Source of the DNA: Pseudomonadota bacterium
GTDB taxonomy: Bacteria; Pseudomonadota; Alphaproteobacteria; Caulobacterales; Caulobacteraceae
Direction of reading: 5' to 3'
Length of the DNA stretch: 64,000 nt
Assembly: GCA_023432855.1 (NCBI GenBank)
Contig: JAEZEZ010000035.1
Location: 62,001 to 126,000, forward strand
Each line of letters opens with the position of its first letter. The first letter of the stretch is position 1. Positions 34,215 to 43,140 of this stretch are shown piece by piece. Under the pieces are notes generated by a model, which ran no database searches, was not told the DNA's origin, and saw nothing but the letters and a program-made list of their open reading frames with translations. The translations under genes were made by a program, and so were the position numbers.

Positions 34215-34381
34215 CGGACGTCCGCCAGAGGTCCGCTGGATTTTACCCCACACAATCAGACGCTAAGCGCAGCGCCGACTGGATGATCGACGATTTGTCG
34301 CCGCTCTCGGAAACCGAACTGCGGCCTGACGGTTGGTTCCACGGCTCGCCAAGTCGGGCCGAAGACAATGGATGTCTCACC

Positions 34382-34726
34382 ATGAAACCGTCATGCCTCG
34401 CCCTTCCGGCCGCCATCCTCCTGCTCGCGGGCCCCGCCTGGGCCCAGACGGAGACCGATGCCGTCAAGAAGGATGGCGACCCCACGGTCGTCGGATCACC
34501 CGCCAACCCTGAGCAAGGTCCGGACAGCGCAGCCGAAGCTCAGACAGTCGCGCCCGCGCCGACGACTGCCGCCGCGCCGACGCGGCTCTACACCGATCCG
34601 GCGCCGGCCACGACGGCTACGCGGACAGTCGCCAATGCGCCGATACCGGACACCGCCGAAAACAGGGAAAGGTTCGGCGGGCCCCTGTCACGAGCCGGCA
34701 AGCGCACGGAGCCCGCAGGCAACTGA
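34382..34726 (+). CDS. Small exported hypothetical protein
   Basis: A 114-residue protein with signal peptide CLALPAAILLLAGPAWAQ; the mature part is rich in Pro, Ala, Thr and charged residues (PAPTTAAAPTRLYTDPAPAT) and looks disordered. No family recognised. The frame is open upstream to an ATG at 34283, which would hide the signal inside the protein, so ATG 34382 is preferred. It ends 43 bases before the esterase gene, in the same direction. Confidence 0.5.
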   Translation: MKPSCLALPAAILLLAGPAWAQTETDAVKKDGDPTVVGSPANPEQGPDSAAEAQTVAPAPTTAAAPTRLYTDPAPATTATRTVANAPIPDTAENRERFGGPLSRAGKRTEPAGN

Positions 34727-34769
34727 CGAGGCAGTTTGCAGCCGGCCGATGAAGGCCTAATTCTCACGC

Positions 34770-35678
34770 GTGAGAAAGGCGCCGGCGAACAACCCCCTGG
34801 GCCTGTCCCGTCACGGGCTGGAACTCGCGCGGGCGTTGATCGGCCGACTGCACCAGGAAGCGCTCGACAAGGCGGCCCTGGGCGCCTGCCCGGACGCCAG
34901 GGATCTCCTGATCGAAGGCGATAACGGGTCGTTGCGCGCGCGTCTTTATGTCCCGCCGGGGGCGGATGCGCCGGGTCCGCTGCTGGTGTTCTTCCACGGC
35001 GGCGGCTTCGTTTTGTGCAACGTGGAAAGTCACGACGCGCTCTGCCGACGGCTCGCAGGCGCCTCGAGGGTCCGGCTGCTCTCCGTCGATTACAGGCTTG
35101 CCCCCGAGCACCGCTTCCCGGCCATGCACCGCGACGCGGCCGCGGCGTTCCGCTGGGCCGTCCAGAAGGCGCACGAACTGGGCGCGGACCCTCGACGCAT
35201 CGCCGTCGGCGGGGACTCCGCCGGCGGTCACATGGCCGCCTGGACGGCGCTGGAAGCCTCCACCCGCCCCGCCGGGTTGCTTCTGCTCTATCCCCTGCTC
35301 GACGTCGGCGAGACCGAGTGGGTCGGCAGCTCGCTCAAGGACTTCAGATTCCTGGGTCGCGCGGCGGTGTCCTATATCCGACGCCAGATCGATGACTACC
35401 GATCCGAGGGCGGCGCGCTGGACGGCTTCCGGATCGCGGATCGAGATCTCGCCAGGCTCCCGCCGACCGTCCTGGTGGAGGTCGGACTGGATCCGCTGAG
35501 CCCCGGGATCCGCGCCTTCGGCGAGAAGGCGCGGGCCGCAGGAACGTCGATTGAACATCGCTGCTGGCCCCGCCTCGCTCACGGCGCGTTCAACTTCGCC
35601 TACCTGTCCCGGCAGGCGCGACAGGCCATAGACGAGACCGGGGTCGAGCTGGGCAAGATGCTGGGGGTCAGGCCCTAG
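34770..35678 (+). CDS. Alpha/beta-hydrolase esterase, hormone-sensitive-lipase family
   Basis: A 302-residue carboxylesterase. HSL-family hallmarks: oxyanion motif FFHGGGFVLC, LLSVDYRLAPEHRFPAM, nucleophile elbow VGGDSAGGHMAA with catalytic Ser, and the C-terminal Asp/His pair in GLDPLSPGIRAFGE and RLAHGAFNF. Substrates are short-chain esters, unknown in detail. The start is GTG 34770; no clear ribosome-binding sequence. Its stop overlaps the stop of the opposing EF-hand gene by 4 bases. Confidence 0.88.
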   Translation: MRKAPANNPLGLSRHGLELARALIGRLHQEALDKAALGACPDARDLLIEGDNGSLRARLYVPPGADAPGPLLVFFHGGGFVLCNVESHDALCRRLAGASRVRLLSVDYRLAPEHRFPAMHRDAAAAFRWAVQKAHELGADPRRIAVGGDSAGGHMAAWTALEASTRPAGLLLLYPLLDVGETEWVGSSLKDFRFLGRAAVSYIRRQIDDYRSEGGALDGFRIADRDLARLPPTVLVEVGLDPLSPGIRAFGEKARAAGTSIEHRCWPRLAHGAFNFAYLSRQARQAIDETGVELGKMLGVRP

Positions 35679-36214
35679 TCCCGGCGCTCATGCCGGAACA
35701 TCATGCGCCGCTCACCCTTCAGTTCGTCCTCCTCCAGGAAACCGGAGCGGTTCCTGTCCATCTCCTGGAAATGCTCGCGCATCGGTCCCGCGAACTCCTC
35801 GAACGACACCTTCCCGTCCTTGTTCGCGTCAAGATTGCCAGGACCATGTCGCACGATGCGCACGTCGCGCTCCCCGCCCCCGTGGTGTGCAGGTCCGCCA
35901 TGGTGGCCGCCGCCCGGTCCCCCGGTCTCGATTTCGATTTCCTCGCCGCCCGGCCCCTTGCTGCGATGACGGAATTCGTCGCCCGCCAGCCTGCCGTCGC
36001 CGTCCTTGTCGAGCCTGGCGAACATTCGGTCGTGCAAGGCGCGGAACTCTTCGCGTGTCACCGCGCCGTCCTTGTCCGCGTCCATGCCGCGGGGACCGTC
36101 CCCCCCCATCACGACAATTCGCTCTTCGATGCGCTCAGCGGGCTCACCGGCGGCGACGGCGGCGCTGGCGGCCAGCGCCAGGGCGGCGCCCAGGGTCAGG
36201 ACTTTCAGAGACAT
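35675..36214 (-). CDS. Exported EF-hand calcium-binding protein
   Basis: A 179-residue exported protein (signal MSLKVLTLGAALALAASAAV). Four EF-hand loops: DADKDGAVTREEF, DKDGDGRLAGDEF, DANKDGKVSFEEF and DRNRSGFLEEDEL, with a His/Gly-rich linker (GGHHGGPAHHGGG) between pairs that could bind a transition metal. Start ATG 36214 is chosen because AGGA lies 9 bases upstream; an ATG at 36220 is also in frame. It is divergent from the OmpR-type regulator, sharing a 184-base region with strong inverted repeats, so it may be a target of that system (inference). Confidence 0.85.
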   Translation of the reverse strand: MSLKVLTLGAALALAASAAVAAGEPAERIEERIVVMGGDGPRGMDADKDGAVTREEFRALHDRMFARLDKDGDGRLAGDEFRHRSKGPGGEEIEIETGGPGGGHHGGPAHHGGGERDVRIVRHGPGNLDANKDGKVSFEEFAGPMREHFQEMDRNRSGFLEEDELKGERRMMFRHERRD

Positions 36215-36233
36215 GCACATTCATCCTTGCTTG

Positions 36234-36250
36234 CGGTCGGCAGACGACCG
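36234..36250. promoter_or_regulatory. CGGTCG-N5-CGACCG inverted repeat
   Basis: Perfect 6-bp arms with a GCAGA centre, 20 bases upstream of the EF-hand start codon in the region shared with the response-regulator gene. It might act as an operator or as an mRNA-leader hairpin. Confidence 0.3.
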
Positions 36251-36306
36251 GGTCCTCCGCAGAGAGACCACAGCATGTGGCGCGGGGATTTCGTATCGTG
36301 TCGCTT

Positions 36307-36337
36307 CTGAAACAGCTTCGTGCGGGGCCTGTTTCAG
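36307..36337. promoter_or_regulatory. Paired CTGAAACAG / CTGTTTCAG sites, candidate response-regulator operator
   Basis: CTGAAACAG (36307-36315) and its exact reverse complement CTGTTTCAG (36329-36337) are 13 bases apart, 22 bases centre to centre, i.e. about two helical turns. Each is itself a CTG-N3-CAG dyad. They lie 62 bases before the response-regulator start, fitting autoregulation and control of the divergent EF-hand gene. Confidence 0.5.
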
Positions 36338-36398
36338 GCGTGAAATACGGCTACGTCTGAGCCGTGGGAGAACACGCGCGAAGCTGGCGAAGACCGCG

Positions 36399-37118
36399 AT
36401 GATCGAAACCGACGTCCAGACCGCAAGAATTCTCGTCGTCGACGACGATCCTGGCGTGCGCGACGTCCTGTCCGACTTCCTGCGAGGGCACGGCTACGCC
36501 GTTGAGGCGGTCGGAGATGGCCGGACTATGGACGAGGCCCTTGGCCGGTTCGCACCGGACCTGGTGGTGCTGGACCTGATGATGCCCGGCGAAGATGGCC
36601 TGTCGATCTGCAAACGTTTGTCAGCGGCGGACGGGCCCGCGGTGATCATGCTCAGCGCCATGGGCGAGGAGACCGACCGCATCGTTGGGCTCGAACTGGG
36701 CGCTGACGATTACCTCCCCAAGCCCTGCTCGCCCCGGGAGCTGCTCGCCCGCACAAGGGCTGTCCTCCGCCGCCGCCGCGAAGTCCCCCAGGAGGCCGGC
36801 GTAACGATGATCGAGTTCGACGGCTGGACCCTGGATCTGGTGCGCAGGGAACTGCGCTCCGCCTCCGGGGTGGCGGTGAACCTCTCGGGTGGGGAGTTCC
36901 ACCTTCTGCGGGTGTTGGTCGAACGACCCGGACGGGTGCTCACGCGCGATCAGCTGCTCGATCTCGCCCGGGGCCCGGCCAGCGACGCCTTCGACCGCGC
37001 CATCGACGTGCAGATCAGCCGCCTGCGACGAAAGCTCCATGACGGAGCCGGCCGTGACCCGATCCGCACCGTACGCGGCGAGGGCTACATGTTCGCCGCC
37101 ACGCCGAGGCGGCGGTGA
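36399..37118 (+). CDS. OmpR-family response regulator
   Basis: A 239-residue regulator. Receiver domain: ARILVVDDDPGVRDVLSDFL, phospho-acceptor Asp in LVVLDLMMPGEDGL, Lys in DDYLPKPCSPREL. DNA-binding winged helix: GGEFHLLRVLVERPGRVLTR, DQLLDLARGPASDAFDRAID-type and RGEGYMF ending. It pairs with the kinase gene immediately downstream (GTG overlapping its TGA). Candidate self-operator sites lie at 36307-36337. The signal is unknown; the neighbouring EF-hand gene suggests cation or envelope stress, which is only inference. Confidence 0.92.
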   Translation: MIETDVQTARILVVDDDPGVRDVLSDFLRGHGYAVEAVGDGRTMDEALGRFAPDLVVLDLMMPGEDGLSICKRLSAADGPAVIMLSAMGEETDRIVGLELGADDYLPKPCSPRELLARTRAVLRRRREVPQEAGVTMIEFDGWTLDLVRRELRSASGVAVNLSGGEFHLLRVLVERPGRVLTRDQLLDLARGPASDAFDRAIDVQISRLRRKLHDGAGRDPIRTVRGEGYMFAATPRRR

Positions 37119-38551
37119 AGCGGCCTCGCCTCTCCTCGGCGCCCATCTTCGTCCAGGTCCTGCTTCTGGTCCTGTTCACCCTGGCGGCGGCCCACCTGAT
37201 CAATGTCGCGGTAGTGCTGTTCCTGCCTGACCCGCGGCCGCTCGGGTTTTCCGTCGCGGAGGCCGCGCGGGCGCTGCAGGGGGAAGCCGTCGTCACCGAT
37301 CAGGGACAGCGCCTGCGGACGAAGATCGAGGACCGGGAGCCCGAACTCCGCGCCAATGGCCATGAGCCCCTGCAGCCCCTTCTGGCTGGCCTGCTGGCGC
37401 GGGAGCTGGGGGTGGAACGCGGGCGCGTGCGGGTCGGGCTCCAGGAGTCCGCGCTGAAGATCCGTCATGCCGTCCACAGCGTTGAACTGACCCGGCGGCG
37501 GGACGCGCAGGGCACGGAAGAGGCCGTGACCCAGATGTTCGTCACCGTCGGACCCGAAGCCCCGCCCCGCGGGGAGGTCCGCAAGTTCCGGATGCGTGGG
37601 GAGCCTGGGCGAGCGCTGATGTTCCCCGCCTTCTCCGCGGCGCTCCAACGCGCCGATGGTCGTTGGGTGGTGCTCGAACCGTCGCGGCCCTGGCTGTCCC
37701 CCTGGCAGCTGCGAACCCTGGTGTGGTTCGGGATCAGCGTTCTGCTGCTCACGCCCCTGGCCTGGCTGATCGCACGACGCCTGGCGCGGCCGATCCACGC
37801 CTTCGCCGAGGCGGCGGAACGCCTGGGGAGCGATCCGGGCGCGCCGCCGCTCGAGACGGCCGGGCCAGCCGAGGTCCGGGCCGCCGCGGCCGTCTTCAAT
37901 GACATGCAGGACAAGCTGCGCCGCTATGTCGAGGCGCGAACCGCCATGGTCGCGGCCATCGCCCACGATCTCCGCACGCCCCTGACCCGCATGCGCTTCC
38001 GCATTGAAGGCGCGCCCCCGGAGGTGCGCGACAAGGTCGCCGCCGACATCGAGCAGATGGACGCCATGGTCAGCCAGGCCCTGACCTTCGTCCGCGGAGA
38101 GGACATCCGCGCCGAGCGGCTGAGGCTGGACATTGGCGCCCTCGTCCAGTCCGTCGTCGACGACCTGCGCGAGGTGGGCTTGGACGCAGAGTTCGAGGGG
38201 GGCGGACTGGTCGTCGAGGGCGATCCTGTCGGCCTGCGCCGACTGGTCACCAACCTGATCGAGAATGCGGTCAAGTTCGGCCGCAGGGCACGGGTTTCCC
38301 TGGCCCGCGAGGGCGACTGGGCCCGGCTGCTGATCGAGGACGAGGGCCCCGGCCTGTCCACAGCCGAGCTCGACCGGGTGTTCGAGCCCTTCCATCGCAG
38401 CGACCCCGCCCGAGCACCGGGCGCTGGCGGATTCGGTCTGGGATTGCCGGTGGCCCGATCGATCGCCCGCGCCCACGGTGGCGACGTAACGCTTCGGAAC
38501 CGCTCCGAGGGAGGCCTGGCCGCGTCCGTGCGGCTTCCCCTTCCCGGCTGA
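37115..38551 (+). CDS. Sensor histidine kinase, EnvZ-like
   Basis: A 478-residue two-helix sensor kinase. An N-terminal membrane helix (FVQVLLLVLFTLAAAHLINV), a ~160-residue periplasmic domain, a second helix near residue 205 (LRTLVWFGISVLLLTPLAWL), HAMP (RRLARPIHAFAEAAERL), HisKA with phospho-His (AAIAHDLRTPLTRMRFRIE), N box NLIENAVKF, and G boxes DEGPGLSTAEL and GFGLGLPVARSIARAHGG. GTG start coupled to the response regulator. Structure resembles EnvZ-class kinases. The stop precedes ligD by 53 bases. Confidence 0.93.
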   Translation: MKRPRLSSAPIFVQVLLLVLFTLAAAHLINVAVVLFLPDPRPLGFSVAEAARALQGEAVVTDQGQRLRTKIEDREPELRANGHEPLQPLLAGLLARELGVERGRVRVGLQESALKIRHAVHSVELTRRRDAQGTEEAVTQMFVTVGPEAPPRGEVRKFRMRGEPGRALMFPAFSAALQRADGRWVVLEPSRPWLSPWQLRTLVWFGISVLLLTPLAWLIARRLARPIHAFAEAAERLGSDPGAPPLETAGPAEVRAAAAVFNDMQDKLRRYVEARTAMVAAIAHDLRTPLTRMRFRIEGAPPEVRDKVAADIEQMDAMVSQALTFVRGEDIRAERLRLDIGALVQSVVDDLREVGLDAEFEGGGLVVEGDPVGLRRLVTNLIENAVKFGRRARVSLAREGDWARLLIEDEGPGLSTAELDRVFEPFHRSDPARAPGAGGFGLGLPVARSIARAHGGDVTLRNRSEGGLAASVRLPLPG

Positions 38552-38604
38552 GGGGGAACCGCCGGGCCTGCCGCCGCTTTCCTCCCGTGAAGCTGGAGAC
38601 GACG

Positions 38605-41280
38605 ATGGCCGACAGGCTCGAAACCTACCGCTCGATGCGGGACTTCAAGAAGACGCCCGAACCCAGCGGCAGCAAGAAGGTCGCCAGGACCGACCGCCCC
38701 CGTTTCATCGTGCAGAAGCACGCGGCGACCCGCCTCCACTACGACCTGCGACTCGAGCACGACGGCGTGTTCCTCTCCTGGGCGGTGACCAAGGGCCCTT
38801 CTCTTGATCCAGGCGACAAGCGCCTGGCGGTGGAAACCGAACCCCACCCGCTGGATTACGGGGACTTCGAAGGCACGATCCCCAAGGATCAGTACGGCGG
38901 CGGCACGGTCATGCTGTGGGATCGCGGCTACTGGAAGCCGGACAGCGAGCGCTCCATAGACGCGGCGCTGAAGAAGGGACACCTCGCTTTCACCTTCGAC
39001 GGCAAGCGCCTGAAAGGACGCTACCATCTCGTGCGCCTGAGGGCGGACCGGGACCGCAATCGCGGCAAGCGGACCAACTGGCTGCTGATCAAGTCAGACG
39101 ACGAGCACGCGCGCGTGGGCGACGACGACCGGTTCCTGGCCGACACGGACTTCTCCGTGGCCTCAGGCCGCAAGATGGTTCAGATCGCCGAGGGCAAGGG
39201 CCGGGCGCCGACGCCCTTCATCACTGCGAAGAAGGGCAAGGCCGCGGCCGTGTGGAAGTCGAACCGGGACGAACCGGAGGCGCCCGAGGAAGTGAAGTCC
39301 TTCGCACCCAGAAAGAAGCCTGCCGCACCAAAGCCGGGCGACCTGAAACATGGGCGCAAGGCATCGAAGTTGCCGGACTTCCTCCCGTTCCAGCTGTGCA
39401 AGCTGGTTGACCGCCCGCCGGCTGCTGCCGGCTGGGCGCACGAGATCAAATTCGACGGCTACCGGATCCAGGCTGTGGTCGACGGCGGCAAGGCGGTGAT
39501 GCGCAGCCGCAAGGGACTGGACTGGACCCATCGTTTTCCGGAGATCGCGGCCGAAAGCGCGAGCCTTCCGGACGGCGTGTACGACGGCGAAATCGTGGCC
39601 CTGGACAAGGAAGGCCGCCCTGACTTTCCAGGCCTGCAGGCGGCGCTTTCGAGCGGCAAGACGGGAGGGCTGGTGTTCTTCCTCTTCGATGCGCCCTTCG
39701 CCGAGGGCGAGGATCTTCGCAAGTTGCCTCTGTCAGATCGCAAGACCCGCCTGCAAGCCATTCTGGCGAAAGCACAAAGTGCCGCGCGACTGCGCTTCGT
39801 GGAACACTTCGAAACCGCCGGCGCGGCAGTCCTTGAGTCCGCCTGCCGCATGGACCTCGAGGGCATCGTCTCGAAGCGCCTGGACGCACCCTACCAGTCC
39901 GGGCGCAGCGATACCTGGACCAAGGCCAAGTGCCGTGGTGGCCAGGAGGTCGTGATCGCGGGGTGGAACACCAACGGTGACGCCTTCCGCTCATTGATTG
40001 CGGGCCTCTACCGTGACGGCGTGCTGGTCCACATCGGTCGGATCGGCACCGGTTTCGGGCAGGAAAAGCTCAAGGTCCTGTTGCCGAAGCTCAAGGCCCT
40101 CGAAACCGACAAGTCGCCTTTCAAGGGGAAAGGCGCGCCGCGCAAGACGGCGAGCGTGCACTGGGTGAAACCCGAACTCGTCGCCGAGATCCAGTTCGCC
40201 GGGTTCACCGGTGACGGCAACCTGCGCCAGGCGAGCTTCAAGGGCTTGCGCGAGGACAAGAGTGCGCGCGAAGTCGTTCCCGAGACCGAGGAGGCGCGCG
40301 AGGCCGTGAAAGCCGAGGCTCTCGGGAAGGCCGAGAAAAAGTCGGGATCCGCCGCCAAGGTCGTGGACCGAAGCGGCGGCAATGTCGTGCTCGGCGTCTC
40401 GATCTCAAGCCCGGACAAGACGCTGTGGCCGGCGTCCGGCGAGCAGAAGCCCGTCACAAAGATCGAGATGGTGCGCTATTTCGAGGCGGTGATGGAGTGG
40501 TTCCTGCCGCACATCGCCGGGCGCCCCTGCTCTCTCATCCGCACCCCTGACGGCATTGAAGGGGAACGGTTCTTCCAGCGCCACGCCGGCGCGGGAACTT
40601 CGTCCCTGATCGCGCTCACCAGCATCTCAGGCGATCGCAAGCCTTACCTCCAGTTCGACCGCCCGGAAGCCGTCATCGCCGGCGCCCAGAGCGGCGGCAG
40701 CGAGTTTCACCCCTGGAATTGCCTGCCAGGCCAGCCCGAGCTGCCGGGGCGCTTCGTCTTCGATCTCGACCCCGACGAGGCCATTCCCTTCGACCGCGTC
40801 GTGGAGGCGGCCAAGGCGGTGAAGGAAAGACTGGAGACCGTGGGTCTGGCGCCCTTCCTCAAGACGACGGGCGGCAAGGGCTTGCACGTGGTCACACCGC
40901 TGGCCAATGGCGGTCGCAACCCCGTGCAATGGGACGAAGCCAAGGCGTTCACGCGCGAACTGATGGCCCGCATGGCCGCCGATCACCCGGAACTCTACAC
41001 CATCAACATGGCCAAGAAGGCGCGTGGCGGCCGGATCTTTCTCGACTATCTGCGCAACGACCGCATGTCGACGGCCGTCGCCCTGCTCTCCCCCCGCGCC
41101 CGGCCAGGTGCGCCGGTCTCCTACCCGATCACCTGGGGCCAGGCTCGGAAGGGGCTGGACCCGAAGGCATATACGATCCGCACGGCGCCCCGACTGATGA
41201 AGCGGAACAAGGCCTGGGACGGCTATGAAGACGCCGCTGGCTCATTGAAGGATGCGATCAGGCGACTAGCGAAGAGCTGA
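38605..41280 (+). CDS. ligD: ATP-dependent DNA ligase LigD (PE-LIG-POL)
   Basis: An 891-residue multifunctional enzyme for non-homologous end joining. Domain order: 3'-phosphoesterase (about 30-155; RLHYDLRLEHDGVFLSWAV, GTIPKDQYGGGTVMLWD), ATP-dependent ligase with adenylated Lys282 in EIKFDGYRIQ plus DGEIVALD and EGIVSKRL, an OB-fold, and the AEP-type polymerase (about 590-890; RFVFDLDPDE, TTGGKGLHVV, IFLDYLRNDR). This is the order in Pseudomonas LigD. ATG 38605 is preferred to GTG 38587 because GGAG precedes it by 6 bases. Convergent with ku. Confidence 0.96.
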   Translation: MADRLETYRSMRDFKKTPEPSGSKKVARTDRPRFIVQKHAATRLHYDLRLEHDGVFLSWAVTKGPSLDPGDKRLAVETEPHPLDYGDFEGTIPKDQYGGGTVMLWDRGYWKPDSERSIDAALKKGHLAFTFDGKRLKGRYHLVRLRADRDRNRGKRTNWLLIKSDDEHARVGDDDRFLADTDFSVASGRKMVQIAEGKGRAPTPFITAKKGKAAAVWKSNRDEPEAPEEVKSFAPRKKPAAPKPGDLKHGRKASKLPDFLPFQLCKLVDRPPAAAGWAHEIKFDGYRIQAVVDGGKAVMRSRKGLDWTHRFPEIAAESASLPDGVYDGEIVALDKEGRPDFPGLQAALSSGKTGGLVFFLFDAPFAEGEDLRKLPLSDRKTRLQAILAKAQSAARLRFVEHFETAGAAVLESACRMDLEGIVSKRLDAPYQSGRSDTWTKAKCRGGQEVVIAGWNTNGDAFRSLIAGLYRDGVLVHIGRIGTGFGQEKLKVLLPKLKALETDKSPFKGKGAPRKTASVHWVKPELVAEIQFAGFTGDGNLRQASFKGLREDKSAREVVPETEEAREAVKAEALGKAEKKSGSAAKVVDRSGGNVVLGVSISSPDKTLWPASGEQKPVTKIEMVRYFEAVMEWFLPHIAGRPCSLIRTPDGIEGERFFQRHAGAGTSSLIALTSISGDRKPYLQFDRPEAVIAGAQSGGSEFHPWNCLPGQPELPGRFVFDLDPDEAIPFDRVVEAAKAVKERLETVGLAPFLKTTGGKGLHVVTPLANGGRNPVQWDEAKAFTRELMARMAADHPELYTINMAKKARGGRIFLDYLRNDRMSTAVALLSPRARPGAPVSYPITWGQARKGLDPKAYTIRTAPRLMKRNKAWDGYEDAAGSLKDAIRRLAKS

Positions 41281-41296
41281 CGCCGGAACCGCTTTA

Positions 41297-42160
41297 TCAA
41301 GCGCGCCGCCGGGCCGTTTTCTTCGCCGGGGCCTTGCGCTTGGCGGGCTCCGACTTGCGCGCCGCCGGCTTGCGCCTGGCCGGCGCGGACTGGCCAAGGC
41401 TCTTCTTCAGCATGGCCATGAGGTCCTTGACGTCGGTGTCCTCGGGTTCTTCGGCGTGCACCGTCGGCTTCTTGCCCTTCAGCTTGGCGTCGATGAGCTC
41501 TCGCAGAGCATCTTCGTACCGGTCCCGGAACTCCTTGGGTTCGAATGGGCCGGACATCTGCTCGATGATCTTGGCGGCGATATCCACCATGCCGGCGTCG
41601 GCCTTCACGTCCGGGATGTCGTCGAAGTAGTCCTTGGGCTGCCTGACCTCGTCATGCGCACGCAGGCTATAGGCCACGAGACCGTCCCCTCGGGGCTCCA
41701 GCGCCATCAGACGCTCCCGCGAGTGCAGAACCACCCGCCCGAGCGCAATTCGGCCCGACTGCTCCATCGCCTCGCGAATGACGGCATAGGCCTCGGCCGC
41801 GACCTTTCCATCCGGTAAGAGGTAATAGGGATCGTTCCAGTAGAGCCGGTCGATGTCCTCGATATCCACGAACCGCTCGATGTCGAGCGTCCTATTGCTT
41901 TCGATCTTTACCGACTGCAGTTCCTCGTCACTGACGATGACGTACTGGTCCTTCTCGAACTGATAGGCCTTCACCAGGCTCGAGCGCTCCACCGGCCCGG
42001 CTTCGGGGTCGGTGGGAATCATGCGGATGCGGTTGTTCGTTTCGGGGTTCAGCAGGTTGAAGGAGATATCGCCGGACCGCGACGTGGCCGTGTAGAGCGC
42101 GACCGGACAGGTCACGAGGGACAGTCGCAGGTGGCCCTGCCAGGTCGGACGCGGCGCCAT
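41297..42160 (-). CDS. ku: Non-homologous end-joining protein Ku
   Basis: A 287-residue bacterial Ku that binds double-strand ends and recruits LigD. Core domain: WQGHLRLSLVTCPVALYTAT, DQYVIVSDEELQSVKIES, RLYWNDPYYLLPDGKVAAEA and GLVAYSLRAHDEVR. The C-terminus has the extension rich in Lys/Arg/Ala (RRKPAARKSEPAKRKAPAKK), as in other Ku proteins that hold DNA after sliding inward. It faces ligD with a 16-base gap, so the two form the complete minimal bacterial end-joining set but cannot share a transcript. Confidence 0.96.
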   Translation of the reverse strand: MAPRPTWQGHLRLSLVTCPVALYTATSRSGDISFNLLNPETNNRIRMIPTDPEAGPVERSSLVKAYQFEKDQYVIVSDEELQSVKIESNRTLDIERFVDIEDIDRLYWNDPYYLLPDGKVAAEAYAVIREAMEQSGRIALGRVVLHSRERLMALEPRGDGLVAYSLRAHDEVRQPKDYFDDIPDVKADAGMVDIAAKIIEQMSGPFEPKEFRDRYEDALRELIDAKLKGKKPTVHAEEPEDTDVKDLMAMLKKSLGQSAPARRKPAARKSEPAKRKAPAKKTARRRA

Positions 42161-42217
42161 CGGGCATTCCTCGGCAATGAAGCTTGTCCGTCGAAAACGC
42201 CCGCCCGGGTGATTCGT

Positions 42218-42847
42218 TCAGCGAGATACCGAGGCCTGTGGACGCACAGCGATGCCGCCTGTCCCCGGTACGGCAGATACCTGATAATCGGGCGGCGGCG
42301 TGAACCACCTCTGGTCCTGCTTGGCGAAGGTGATGGACAGCACCTGGAACAGGGGCTCCTTGCGCCCATCCGGTTTGAGCTGCATCACCAGGCCGTCGGC
42401 CGAGGCGCACAGCTGACCGTTTCGCCCCAGATATCCGACGTAGCGGTAGAGCGTGCACGCCCTGCCGCCGACGCGTGACCCGCCCATGCGGGTCATCCGC
42501 GCGCCGGCGAAAGCCGACACTTCCATCGGGATGGGCGCATTCACCTCCTGCGCCGCGAGCGGGAACAGAAAGGCTACCCGCCGGCGGCCGGCGGCTGTCA
42601 TGACCACCAGGGCGCCGCGGGTCCGGTCGGAAATGAAGCTCTGCACGATACCGGCGGTCGCGACGTCGACCCGCCGTTTCAGACCCGCCTGGCGGACTTC
42701 CAGGGGCCGCTCGAAGCCCGCCAGAAACACTCTGGCGTGGAATTCGGGTGGCAGGCGCGGCGCCTGGGCCTGTCCGGGGGCCGCGCCCAGGGCGATCCCG
42801 AACGCGGCGGCCAGCATCACGACAGGGCTCGACGGGCGCTTGCTCAT
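42218..42847 (-). CDS. Exported hypothetical protein
   Basis: A 209-residue protein with signal peptide VVMLAAAFGIALGAAPGQAQ. The mature part is mostly beta-type (HARVFLAGFERPLEVRQAGL, VGGRACTLYRYVGYLGRNGQ) and has two Cys in RACTLYRYV and GQLCASADG, possibly disulfide-bonded in the periplasm. The pattern resembles lipoprotein-handling/outer-membrane-type domains of alphaproteobacterial hypothetical proteins, but no named family is recognised. Upstream of ku in the same direction, 57 bases; divergent from the TusA-like gene by 38 bases. Confidence 0.65.
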   Translation of the reverse strand: MSKRPSSPVVMLAAAFGIALGAAPGQAQAPRLPPEFHARVFLAGFERPLEVRQAGLKRRVDVATAGIVQSFISDRTRGALVVMTAAGRRRVAFLFPLAAQEVNAPIPMEVSAFAGARMTRMGGSRVGGRACTLYRYVGYLGRNGQLCASADGLVMQLKPDGRKEPLFQVLSITFAKQDQRWFTPPPDYQVSAVPGTGGIAVRPQASVSR

Positions 42848-42885
42848 GGGCGATCAGCATGACCGGATTCGCAAGGTGAGGCCCC

Positions 42886-43140
42886 TTGGACTCTGAGCCC
42901 CCCCATCTGACCGTCGACGCGCGTGGACATCGCTGTCCGGTCCCGACCCTCCGCCTGCGCCGGGCGTTGGAGGGCATGTCTGAAGGCCAGCAGGTGGTGC
43001 TGCTGGCGGACGATCCCATGGCGCGGATCGACGTTCCCCATTTTGCCGGTCAGACCGGTCATTGCGTCGTGGAACTCCGGGAGACGGCTTCTGGGCTCGC
43101 GTTCACCGTCGAAAAGCGCGGTGCGGCGCACCTGTCTTGA
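42886..43140 (+). CDS. TusA-family sulfurtransferase-like protein
   Basis: An 84-residue TusA/SirA-like protein; such proteins pass persulfide sulfur to thiolation and cofactor pathways. The diagnostic GHRCPVPTLRLRRAL motif has the catalytic Cys in CPxP. Start is TTG 42886, with AAGGTGAG 5 bases upstream, since an ATG at 42859 leads straight to a stop. Its last 38 bases overlap the 3' end of the opposing YihY gene. Confidence 0.88.
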   Translation: MDSEPPHLTVDARGHRCPVPTLRLRRALEGMSEGQQVVLLADDPMARIDVPHFAGQTGHCVVELRETASGLAFTVEKRGAAHLS

